Shown: positions 20,327-32,300 of the stretch, piece by piece
Layout: each line of letters begins with the position of its first letter
How positions within the stretch are numbered: position 1 is the stretch's first letter
NCBI GenBank assembly: GCA_963978545.1
Contig: OZ021732.1
Coordinates: 60,240,714-60,304,713, forward strand
Direction: 5' to 3'
Origin: Linyphia triangularis
Lineage: Eukaryota > Arthropoda > Arachnida > Araneae > Linyphiidae
Length of the DNA stretch: 64,000 nucleotides
Notes under the pieces: generated by a model
What the model saw: the letters and a program-made list of their open reading frames with translations, nothing else
Databases searched by the model: none
What the model was told of the DNA's origin: nothing
Program-made: the position numbers and the translations under genes

Positions 20327-23300
20327 GTAAGTTACATTTCTATTATTAGTTCTCAAAACAACGAACGTCGCAGAAATAATTACATAAAAGAATTTTTGAA
20401 AAGATATAGCTAAAAAAATGCAATTTGTGGGTACAAATGCCTTATAAGAATCCGCCAGTTTTTTGCTACCTATTTTTGGTGCAAAAATGATATAATGCGA
20501 TAGAACTATTAAAAAAATTAGATAAAAGGGTCGATTTGAAGATATTTATCGTATGAGTAAATGTAACCAAAAATCGCTAGGTTACTATAGTGCACCTGTA
20601 TCAGCACTCATATTTTAATATAATTTGTCCTCTAAAATATGTCATAGGAATCCTAAATGGTGCTTGACTATTTGTTTTAACTTAAGGTTCTGCCGACCTA
20701 GTAGCTGTGGGGTTAACGCTCTGGCTTCGCATGCCAAAGGTGCTGTGTTCTAATCCTGGGTTAGGCATGGATGTTTGTTGTGATTCGGAATCCACGTTAA
20801 GCTGTAGGTCCCGCCCTAATTAGCCGTTAATGTGCACAAAAATAGGTCATTGAGCATACAAACAAAGTTCTCAAAAGTCTTGGTTTGGAGGTCATATAGT
20901 GCTGCATTACGCATACCCATATAACTGTTTATGAATCGAAGATATGTTAATTTAATTTTTTACTACGTTTTCTTTCTACGTACTTGGGGAAACTTAAGAA
21001 GGTATTCTGTCTGTTTCTCCTTTATCATTTGAATTGCAAAGCTTGCCACAAAAAAAGTGCTTTGTTGGTTAAATTTCTTTTATGATTAAATTAAAACGTA
21101 AAGTTTATTTAAAGTTGCATATTGTATTATTTGTTAAAAAAACTATTATTTTGTATTCTATGAGTAGGGACTCTATGTAGAGAATTCTTTATTACTCTAT
21201 GAGAGGGGAGTCATATATGCAGAGGTTTTCTCTTCAAACATGCTAAATTCAGTGGAAACACTGATTTCAGCTTTTTTGACCTCAATTTTAGTAGTATGTA
21301 CTTTGAATGTAGCTTCAGAAATTAGAATACTCTTTCACAGGTTTCAGCTTTTTTTACTTGGTAGAAGTAGCGATTCTGCCTCTTACTTGTTCTGACAAAG
21401 TTTTCACTGTGCTGGTTACATTTGGTAGACAAAGCACTATCAAAGAAGTTGTTTTGAACCTCAGTCACAAATTTCTAGCTGAAGTCCGATAAAATGGACG
21501 TACGTGCGTACGATGTACGTGCATACGATGTACGCAGGAAATCGTCGGATCCCGCAGGAAATTAAAGTCAAATGCTTTTTTTTTTGTGTTTTTTTAATGG
21601 AGAAATTCCAGTTAGGCAGGGCGGGAAAGAGGGAGTTGTTGACTCCCGTAACGCCGGGAGGTTAGAGGTTGGAGGATGCTATTCTCCATATAGTTCACCA
21701 CCTGTTACTTCTATATAGGAAGGAGAAATTCCAGTTAGGTTGGACAGGGAGGGGAGAAGTGTTAACGTAAGGGGAGAAGGGGTTTTTATTTCCTGATTTT
21801 GGAATCTGAACCTATTGAAACATGTAATTACACTGAGAGTTTATTTTCTTCATTCTTCTTTTTAATTTGAAAGAATTCTTGGATATTCCATTGTAATTTA
21901 AAAGAAACCAAATTTTTATTTTTTTTGTTAAATGATAAGGAGCTATCCAAGCAAGATAATGAAGATGAAATGCTGTATTTGCAAGAAATGTTGGAGCGAT
22001 TCTATTCACAGCATTTAAATCGAAAGCACAAAAATGAAAATAGTTATGAAAGGAGGCATGCTGGACAAGCATCAGTGTTTGCTATCGTTTCACAAGCTTA
22101 ACCTTTAACCAATGACCTAATATGCAACTGGAAATGTGCCATTGGAAACCGATGTTTATCCTGCAGAGTGGTGCCTCAAAAATCAATGCCAAGAGTGATT
22201 TTGAATTAAACAACTTTTAATTCTCAATAGTATGTAGCATTTAATTTTCTTCAGCAGTATAATTTAAAGCCCGCAGACTTGCAGGAAATTTTTGGATATG
22301 GCATTTGTGTACGCAGGAAGAAAATATTTTTCTGGAGCCCTGGTGATAAGTAAGGTTTGGACATAGTAGAAATTGTAAAAATGTTCAGGTGGCATCAACT
22401 TTGCCAGGTTGCTTTTCATTGTGCAGCATTTTAAAGGAAAAGGAATTTGTGCAATCGCCCTCAGAGTGGAGCACCAGGTTTATTAGACAAATCTTTTGTT
22501 AGTGGCTTCTCAAATGGGTGCTCTATAGGGAAAGGCATCTAGTATAGTAAATATTGCTCACTGGTTCTTTTGAAATTGTCCTGCTAAGTAAGTAACTTGA
22601 TAAATCAGACTTTGTCAACAAAAAAATCGATGAAGATCCATATATGTGGGAACGAGCGAGCGTGATGATTGTGGGAGCGAGAGAGCAAACGCCATGATTC
22701 ACGTTGAGACAATCCGCGTTGCGCGAGCTTCCGACAACAAATTTGAATTTGGTGGAGACGGAATTTAGCTTTGGACAAGTAAACATCTTACTGTATGATT
22801 TGGTTGCGATCAATGGAGTGCTGCGGTACAAGAAACTAAAGAGTGAACTGTGATATCGTAGGATTGTTTTTTAATGTGTTCAACTTCCACTGTTCATCAT
22901 CTGTAAATAATTGATCTAATATAATATTTCTGAAACTTCACAGAGAGTAATCTTTTTTCCTCCCACAACTTGGGGGCTCGACCTGCATTGGAATATTTAA
23001 ATCACACTAAAACTGAGGAGCCCAAAGGGTATTTTTTTTCTAAAGCTACAAAAATACGATTGAAGTGTTTCTTTTCCAGAACTATGAACTGTTTGTTTTC
23101 AAGAACTGTCGACTGTTTTAAGTGTTTATTTTTTATAATGGTACTCTAAATTGTATATTTGGCTGTGGTCAAATAAAAAGTTGCTGCCGCATAAAAACTG
23201 GAACTTTTTCTTTGAATAGAAAGAAATCAACACCATCTCTACACAAACGGTGAGTACATATTTTTCGTTAATTTCAAGAAAAGAATTGACTGTTAGAAAT

Positions 23301-26300
23301 TGCTTGTTTTGCAAAAAAAAAAAAAGTGAAGATGGACACTAATTTTCTTTCAAAGGCTAGAAAAGCTGATTTGATACATTTAGCAGATGAGTTGGAACTA
23401 GAAATCCCGCCAAATCCGAAAATTGCTAGTTTGATCAAATTAATTTCAGAATCTGACAATTTTAATGCAGAAATGGCACAAAATATGTTAACTAAAATTG
23501 TGTTAGAAAGGGAAGAAAACCGAAATCTTGAACTTTTGCGAGCAGAACACATAGTAGAAGTTTTGATGTTAGAAAAGTGTTGCCAAATTTTGATATGTTG
23601 GGAGACATTGGCATTTATTTGACACTGTGTGAAAGACAAATGACGTAGAAAAGGTAGGAATTCATGAGGGTCCAAGAGTAACTTCAACTGCAACTGATCA
23701 TATGAAGCCATGGGTGAAGATTTAAAGCAACAAAGATGAACTCATTGCACTGTACATAATCATTGTATTTTTTTGGTTCCTGGGGATTTTTTTTTATATT
23801 GTTGTCAAAGCAACCTAGAGATATTGTCATGCCAGGACGTCATGAAGTCAGGATGGCCGAGTGTGGGAACGAGCGAGCGTGATGATTGTGGGAGCGAGAG
23901 AGCAAGCGCCATGATTCACGTTGAGACAATCCGCGTTGCGCGAGCTTCCAACAACAAATTTGAATTTGGAGGAGATGGAATTTAGCTTTTGACAAGTAAC
24001 CATCTTACTGTATGATTTGATTGTGATCAATGGAGTGCTGCAGTACTGGAAACTAAAGAGTGAACTGTGATATTGTAGGATTGTTGTTTAATGTGTTCAA
24101 CTTTCACTGTTCATCATCTGTAAATAATTTATCTAATATAATATTACTGAAACTTCACCGAGTGTGATCTTTTTTCCTCCCACATATAGGCTTCTCAATA
24201 TCTGTGAACAAGGCTCATTTTTCATTTTATGCAGCAGTTAACGCACATAATTGTAGAATCTAGGCAAAATAGAATCCACAAGCTTAATCGGAGGTCACCA
24301 TGTTCACTGTTTGGTATGGTTTCTCTGTGTCTATTATGGTGGACTCTTGTTTTTTCAAGAGCACTATGCAAAAGTACTCTAGAAGACATGTTCCAGTTGT
24401 GGAAAACACTTCTTGCAAATGTTACGAGAGAAAGTGATTCAGTTCTTATTGGAATAGAATGTTTTTGACACAGTGACATTCATGTAAGGCATTCCTATCA
24501 CAACCGGAGGATAAAGTTAATGTAAAGAATTTTTACTGGAAACAGATTATTCAACTGTCACTGAATAAATGAATTACCCCCCACTCACCATACTTAATAC
24601 TTATTGGTTTATGTCTCTGGGGTTATGTTATGTCCTGAATGGGCTATAAAAAACTCATCTGTAGTACAGTTAAAGGATGCCATTTGCCAAGAAATCTCTT
24701 GCATCCATGCAGATATTGCTTGCATACAATTAAACATAGTTTCCCATAAAACTATGTGATTAGTTTTGGTGCAGTACCTCCTCCAAACAATTTGAACTAA
24801 TATTTTTTTACTAGACTATTTTTAGTAAAAAAATCTCCCTTTATAAGAGCAAACACAAACGATATTTAAGTTTTTTATTCTTTTCATTTTCATACGATTT
24901 TCAACTATTTATAAATTTACAGAACATAATTTATGAATTTACAGAACGTTATTAACATGTAATTACTAGTAGCATGAAAAAGGTTTTGTTATGTTTAAAG
25001 TAAAGATGCAAATGTCGTCGATGCAAATGTCGTCGATAAAAAATATATTTATTTATTTAACTGGTTTGCTTTTGTCATGTTGTTTGATAGACTTTGTATG
25101 TGTCGCCCTTGCATTTTTATCATTGGTACATAACAGGAAATTTGATCATAGCTTAAAATTTATATTTGCATATTATGAACTAAAAACCTTATTTTGAAAT
25201 ATCTTTTTATCTTTCAGCTGTTATAAGTTTCAAATATTTAGCTGATGCATTTGAAAATACAACAATCATTGCAAGGTATGTATTCTTTTCTGTAAGGATT
25301 CATATATGGCTGTTTGTGGGTTCCTTTATATTGAGTTAAAAAAATACTATACATTTTTAATCTGTACTTGAAATAATCTATACATGTTTCTCAAACAATA
25401 TAAAACTAAAATAATGTATGCAATTTTCCACTTAATTTATCTTTGCTGCATTAAAATACATCAAAAAACACATAGCACAATTGTATTGTTAGATTATATG
25501 AACCGCCTCAAAAAGGCAAATTTTTATTTATGAAAGGTTAAACATGATAATTTAATTTTTCAATATGTGCTTATTGCCTATTAAAAAATAAAACATATGT
25601 TGCTTATTCGAACTCAGTCCAAATTAAATACTAAATGTTTATGTTCCAAAACATTTGGCGCAAACATTTGAAGTATATGATATTTGCTAACAGACACCGA
25701 CAAGTTATTTTGTAGGTTTTTCTTCTTAAATATTCAAATTTTTCTAGGATTCTTGTTCTTTTTATAAGAGCTTATTATTATTGTTTTTGTTTTTTTAATT
25801 TTATGATGACATATGATGTAATTATTATGAATGTTTCAGAAATAATTCTGATTTTGCTCAGCTGAATAAGAAAATTGAAAAATTATCTGCTCAAGTCAGT
25901 AAACTGCAAGATATCACAGCCAAGCCATATCCTAAAGTGAGAAAGCTAGGTTACAGTGACAGAAAAAGAATTTTGGTAAAATTATATTCTGTAACTTTTT
26001 TTATTTTAAGTTGCAGTTTTTTTTTTTAATGTTTTTTTTATTATTATTTTGATTGAATATTATACACATTTAAAGTTTATCACTGTAAAATACTTCTAAA
26101 ACCCATTCTGAAGTTTATTAATTACTGTTGCATATTCATAAACTCAGCAATGTGATGATTCATTAATTTGAAAAAGAGTGTTTTTATTTCAAACCATGTC
26201 TCTAGAACACTAGTAAGATCCAAAATCCAATAAAATTTTTCACTTTCTGCAACTAGTAGTTGCTGCCAGAATCAAAAGTTATATATGTCAAGAATGTGTA

Positions 26301-29300
26301 GTGATATCAGAATGTATCTGGAGATTTGTGACATCTCCCTACCATGGTCAACCTCAAGGGGTTGAATTGAATAGGATAAATCCTTCTTTCCTCCATACAC
26401 AGTTGACAGGACTCTGTCATCTTGCCCAAGTTCAAAAATTTCTCTTTAGCCTTCTTTCACATGTACTGCAGCCTTATGACATTCTGAAGTAGCACAACTT
26501 GATCTGTTGATTATTCGAAATTGATGGTGGATGCACAATTATAGCTGATACTCTCTAGTTCATCTTCTTCAAATGATTTACAGAAAGTCTTGTTACTATC
26601 TATAAAAATGTGCAAGTATTACATTATTGGTGGTTGGGTTTGAAAGTATTGATGTAAATTTTTATCATACAAGGAAATGTGCCAAGGTTAAGATATCCCA
26701 GTCTCCTCATTTCTCTATTCGTACCCTAATGGCTCTCTGTTGAGATCAGCTTCTATTTTCAGTAATCTGTAGGGAAATTTTCTTCTTCTAGTAATGCATG
26801 ACTTAGACTTTTCTAATGACATTGTTTGTTTAAAACTCACAATCCCTCCTCCCTCTAGATATATGGTTAACAAAGTTTGAAATAAAAACATGTGCTTTTT
26901 CTAATTGTTGAGTTTGTGCAAGTTATAGATATTCAACATAATGGTCCCCAAACCCAGGAGTCCATTACATCATCAGATGGTATTCATCTATTCATGGATC
27001 CACTTCTTGTTTAGTTATTTGAATTATTATTATTATTATTTTTTTTTTTTTTGGATTAATGAAGTAGTACCAGAGTTTTCACTGTTTAAAAAGTACTTTG
27101 TTCTCAGTGGTAAATGCTATTTAATTTTTTTTTTCACTTTATCATGCTAGTTTGGTGATTATTAAATCTAATGATCTAGGAAATTGTGCATATATGCTTT
27201 ATATTTTTATTTCATATTTACTTCTTAGTATTTTTTTAACTTTATCAATGACATATTCCAATTGTCATTAGAAAAACAATATTTCTACATAGAAATTCAA
27301 ACAGTTATTGTTTTAAATTACTGTTTTATTGAAATCTCCATTTGAACAAAGCTTTTATTAAAGACTTCACTTGAACAAAACTATACATGCAATATATAGT
27401 ATCTTGTGTCTCTTTCTGATTTTAAAAAGATTTATACTAACTTCATTCAAAAGTTCCAATGAAATCCATTATCAAATGATTCTCCCATCGATTAACATGT
27501 ATATTTAAAGAAAAGAGTGTGCTTCTTTTTTTTTTTATACCAATAAAGAGTTTGTTTTAAAATGTTATGAAATTTTACACTTTCGACTTTGGAAAGAAAA
27601 GGAAAAATCCCTGCATGAGATATTGAGAAACCACATTAACCAATTTCAACAGGGTTTTTCTCGTAAAGTATCTTGACTGATCCATATTATCAGAAACACA
27701 ATATTATTCTGATGTTTTATAGTTAAAGTGGTGAAAGGATGAATGCTCATAACTTGCAATCAACTAATTCAATTTGAATGTGGTTGTTCCAGGCAATGTT
27801 GGATTACAGCAATTTTCACCTGAGGAAAGCCAGGCACTTTTATTGTCTTATTATTATTGTTATACAATCTAATGAATATTATTGTTATACAAATTCCAAT
27901 AACTTTATTACATTTAATGGCTATATCTTACAAAATAATACCAGAGATTAAGTTTTGAAAAGTAGTATATATTAATATTATTCATTAGCAAAATTTAAAA
28001 TAAATTTTCTGATTACATTCTCTTTTTCACAATTGTTTCCATAAATAAGGCCTATAATTTTTTTTTTTTTTTTTTTGGTGACCCGAAATGATCTCTCTCC
28101 TATTTTAATTCACTAAATTCTGTAATGAGGAATTTACACGCTTTTTGGTTTTATTTTTAAATAAAAGTAGAGAAAAAATCATGAAAAACAATACCATTCT
28201 TTAAAAAATTTAAGCTTGGATAGATAGTTAAAAAAAATATTTAATTTTTCACTTTGCGATTTTGCGGGGAAAAGCTACGTTTGCGTGTGATGTCAATGCG
28301 CAGATGATGAACCAGTCTAAAACCTGTTTTAGATGAAGAGGGAGTGAGGTTCCTCCTCAGATTTTTGACGGAATCTATGCATAACTACGTCACAGTCTTT
28401 TATGCGATTTTGGTCACGTGACTTTTGCTTTGATTTCAGCTAATTTCAAACTCAATTTTTTATTAATTGAAAGTATAAAGATCATAAATAATTGCACTGC
28501 TCAAATATATTTGTTGGATAACACTAGAAAATAGAAAAAATATTCATTTTCCTCACTTGTGCAAGTTCCTCATTTTCCAAAATTTTAGACTTGGATCAGT
28601 TGTTATGAATGCTGGCATTATTTTTATTGGTATAATGTTTATAAGTCTTGTTTCCTCTTTAAAATAGGATGAACTTTTTTTTAATTGATCGATTTCTTAA
28701 CATGCTGCTTTATTTAATCATTAACTATTATAGAAATTTACTTGAATATACATTTCATAAATTTAATTCCTATAGTTTAATATTCAAGAATATTACACTC
28801 ACAGTTTTAGTTTTACAGATTAATGCAGACATTTAATAAGACGAAAATAGCTCCTTGAGTGAAATTAAAATCTGACCAAAACACTTTTTAGGTGTTAACA
28901 GTTTTTTAGAATGTGTCGTGGTGGGTATACTCGCTTAACAACAGTTTTCTTTGCTTAAACATGTTAGGATCAATCACTGAAGTTGTTGAGTGGGAAATAA
29001 AATATAGATGCAAATCCTGTTCTTTTATAAAAGTGTTAAAACATAATTATCTTTTTACTTTTCAATATACTTTTATATTTTTTTCCTGTTTTCCCTTTCT
29101 ATAAAAGGTAACTGGAGGTGCTGGTTTTGTTGGAAGCCATCTGGTCGATAAACTTATGTCTGAAGGACATGAAGTAACAGTTGTAGATAACTTCTTCACT
29201 GGTTCAAAACGAAACATTGAACACTGGATAGGCCATGAAAATTTTGAGTTAATTCGACATGACATAGTTAATCAGTTGTATGTAGAAGGTATTATAGTAT

Positions 29301-32300
29301 TACATTTTTCTTTTAATAATTATTATTGAATGTAAATTAAATCTTTGTATTACTTGATGGTTGTAATATACACCTTCTGCAGTTGTATTAGCAACATACA
29401 GGATAAACTAGCCTGTAGACTGGTTTCATGTGACATTTGTGGCGAACACTTTCAGAGGTTGGACAAAAATATGGAAACTCCTCATGAAATGGATGCTTGA
29501 CATTTTTTTTTTATTCTAGTGAAATGTGTAGATGGCGCTGGAGTTTTTGGCTATTGACGCCTGCTATACAACATCATAGGTATGGTTTGCAGATCAGCCA
29601 TTGTTGGGATACTGTTCGGTAAAGTTGTAATTGCATCATGTCAGAGCTAACAGACTTCTAACATGGACAAAAATTGTTGGAGATCATAAGGTGGGTGGTG
29701 AAAAGTGTGTGTTGAATGATTGTGGCAGACAGAGGTGGTGCCAGCGGGGGGGCTGGAGGCTATAGCACCCCCATCGAGCAAGCTTAGCCCCCCCATCGGG
29801 GAAAATTAGGTTTTCGTCGGGGAATGAGTTTTAATTTCATTTTTTAAAAAGTGTATATTTTTGTGAAATATCACGAATATATTTAAATTTTTTAAATAAA
29901 TATTCTTATTTTTGGCATGAATCCAGTCAAACATCAGGCACCCCTGACAGCTAAATATCGCCAGCCCCGACAGCATCCGAATTCCCAGTTCCACTACCCG
30001 TTTTTCAGCAACTAATAGTAGACGTAAGGAATCAGATTACGACTTCCCCACTCCAATACGAACACTACTAGATACAAAACGCAACAGAATGACGGGTAGA
30101 GATTGGGATGAATCGTTGAAAAAGCAATAGTAATTTCCACTAATTAGCAGACCCTCAAGCAATTCGCCTGTAAGCTATCCCAGAGTAGACAATTTTATTG
30201 GGGATATATATTTTTCGGCATTCTGTCGCAAAGGGGTCTACTATTGCTCTTGTCTGTTTCTCAAGGGCATATGCAAGGTCGGTCTTTTTCTGGGCGGTCT
30301 CCAAGACGTGTTAAAAAAAACAAAAAAAACATTCGTCCGTTTTTCGTCGTCTATAATAGCCCACAAAATAGTTTTGGAGCGGTTTTCTGTGTCTCTAGAG
30401 ATGGGAAAAATTATGAAACCCACTCGTTTCACGTTTTGTTGGTAATACTATACTTAGAAAGCGGCAAAGTTTCATTTAGCTTGTTAAAATATCTCATGTA
30501 GACAAGAGTAAGACTTCACAGGTAATAGAAATCCATGGTATGAAGTTTTTCTAGTTACCTTTTATATTGTAGAACTATATACTGTCTCAAAACATTTATA
30601 TTATTATGAGTAATATGACCAGACGTCCCGCTTTTCACCTCGCAGTCCCGCTGTAATTTTTTTTAGCTTTAATTAGTTTGGACGGATTCTTTTAAAAATA
30701 AGTACAAAAATCAATCACATTTAAAATGTCGTTTTCAATTGTCGTACTTGATAATTTGCAATAACATTCCAGTGAATTTTTTTATATTGAAATGACTGAA
30801 TCAATTTTAATTTTAGAATAGATAATTTTCCATTGCAACTAAGATTCATTAAATTTTATTGAACTCAGAACAGATTGCATTTACTAAGTTTGTTTCATGG
30901 TCCGATTTAATGTTTAAATGTCGGTTTAAGGAGTTGCGGATTGATAAAATACTTTGTGTTTAGATCGTGAAGTAAGTTATGTTTTGAGCAACGGAAACGT
31001 TAATTGTATGCTATTTTTTAAGTAGATTTTAAAGTTACAAGCTTGTAAAGGCTGATTATGGCTGTGCTTCTGGTAGGAATCGCTAATGGTCGATGACCCC
31101 ACAGGATTTTCAAATATTTCAACCATAAAACTATATTTTTCTCAAAGACGATATGCTAAATTTCAAGGATTTTTTGCTAGCATCATAAACAATAGCATTT
31201 ACGTCAGAAATGCTAGATTTTTTAGAAAAACTGTAGTTACGTTGACATGATACTTCATTTGCTAATATAGATTGGAATACAAATGCTTTCAAAATGTGTT
31301 TATCCTAACCAATGGTGACTTCCTCATTGCATTGGGATTCAAAATGTAAATGGTTAATTATTTATTTAAATATGAAGTCAAAGTATCGAAGGAGAATAAA
31401 GGAATTTTCAAATGATTAAATTCAGGAACTCGCACAGGAGCGTTCCAAGACGCAAAAACCACCAATAAAACATCCTAGATCTTGCTCTTTTTTTTTTTTA
31501 ATGAATTTTTAAGATAAATATTTATAGGAAATTATTTACAAGTATACCTTTTAAATTGAAAGTTTTTATGTCACGTTATTGACACTGACCGCTTTAACCC
31601 TGTCAGCCATGGCTAGCCCCCTTGTCGGGCAATTCCTGGCGCCACCATTGGTGGCAGACAATCATTAAGGCGGATTATGACAAAAAAAACAAAAACAGAC
31701 CACAGCTGCACAAATTACTGCTGAAATGAATGTTGGGATCACAAACCCAATGAAGCTCTATAAGCTGAGTATATAAGAAAGAAGCTCAATAAACTGGGTA
31801 TTTCCGATTGAGCTGCAATTCAAAAAGCATTCATCAGTGATGCTAATGCCTGTATTAGAAAACATTGGTGTTTAATTCAGAAAGCCTGAACTATTGAGCT
31901 ATGGAAGACAGTCATTTGCTTGGTTGAGTCTTGTAACATATTGTTTCCCACTTCTGGCCGAGTTTATGTTTGACTAATCCTATTCTAATCATATGTTACA
32001 GAGTGCTTGTTGTCAACAGTGAAAGTGGCTGGGGGCTCTGTAAAAATGGTTTGGCAAGCCATATTGTGGTTTTCTTTGGATCCCTTGATTACTGTGCACA
32101 GGGTTCATACGCCTCAGGGAAAATGAGTCAGCCTTAAAATCTCAGGGAATAAAGAAAAATCCCCCTAAAACCTGGAAAAAGTCGTTGTTACTCTGGAAAT
32201 AATTCCTATTCTTCGGTGCTATTTGTTTAACTCTAACCCGAGGAATTGAAGTTGCAGAATTATTTGATAACATCGACTTGCAGAGAGTTAATTCTTAAAG

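Larger units (their letters stand above)
22645..24184 (+). mobile_element. LTR retrotransposon reduced to LTRs plus gag start
   Basis: Two 323-bp direct repeats, 22645-22967 and 23862-24184, both run TGTGGGAACG...CTCCCACA and differ at about 19 positions (about 6%). TATA flanks both sides (22641-22644 and 24185-24188), a 4-bp target duplication typical of Gypsy-type integration. TGGGGGCTCG at 22971 resembles a tRNA-Pro primer-binding site. Only 894 bp lie between the LTRs, with a gag N-terminus but no protease, reverse transcriptase or integrase. It lies in UXS1 intron 1. Confidence 0.85.

Noticed and set aside
21599..21770. Short direct repeat GGAGAAATTCCAGTTAGG at 21599 and 21724
   Set aside because: Only two short copies with no bounded element; left out of the feature list.
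23274..23711. 145-codon - strand open stretch
   Set aside because: Antisense of the gag fragment, whose + strand translation matches known gag N-termini.
27600..27800. Possible reverse-transcriptase remnant ([13 protein letters not shown])
   Set aside because: Only about a dozen residues look similar and no active-site motif is present.
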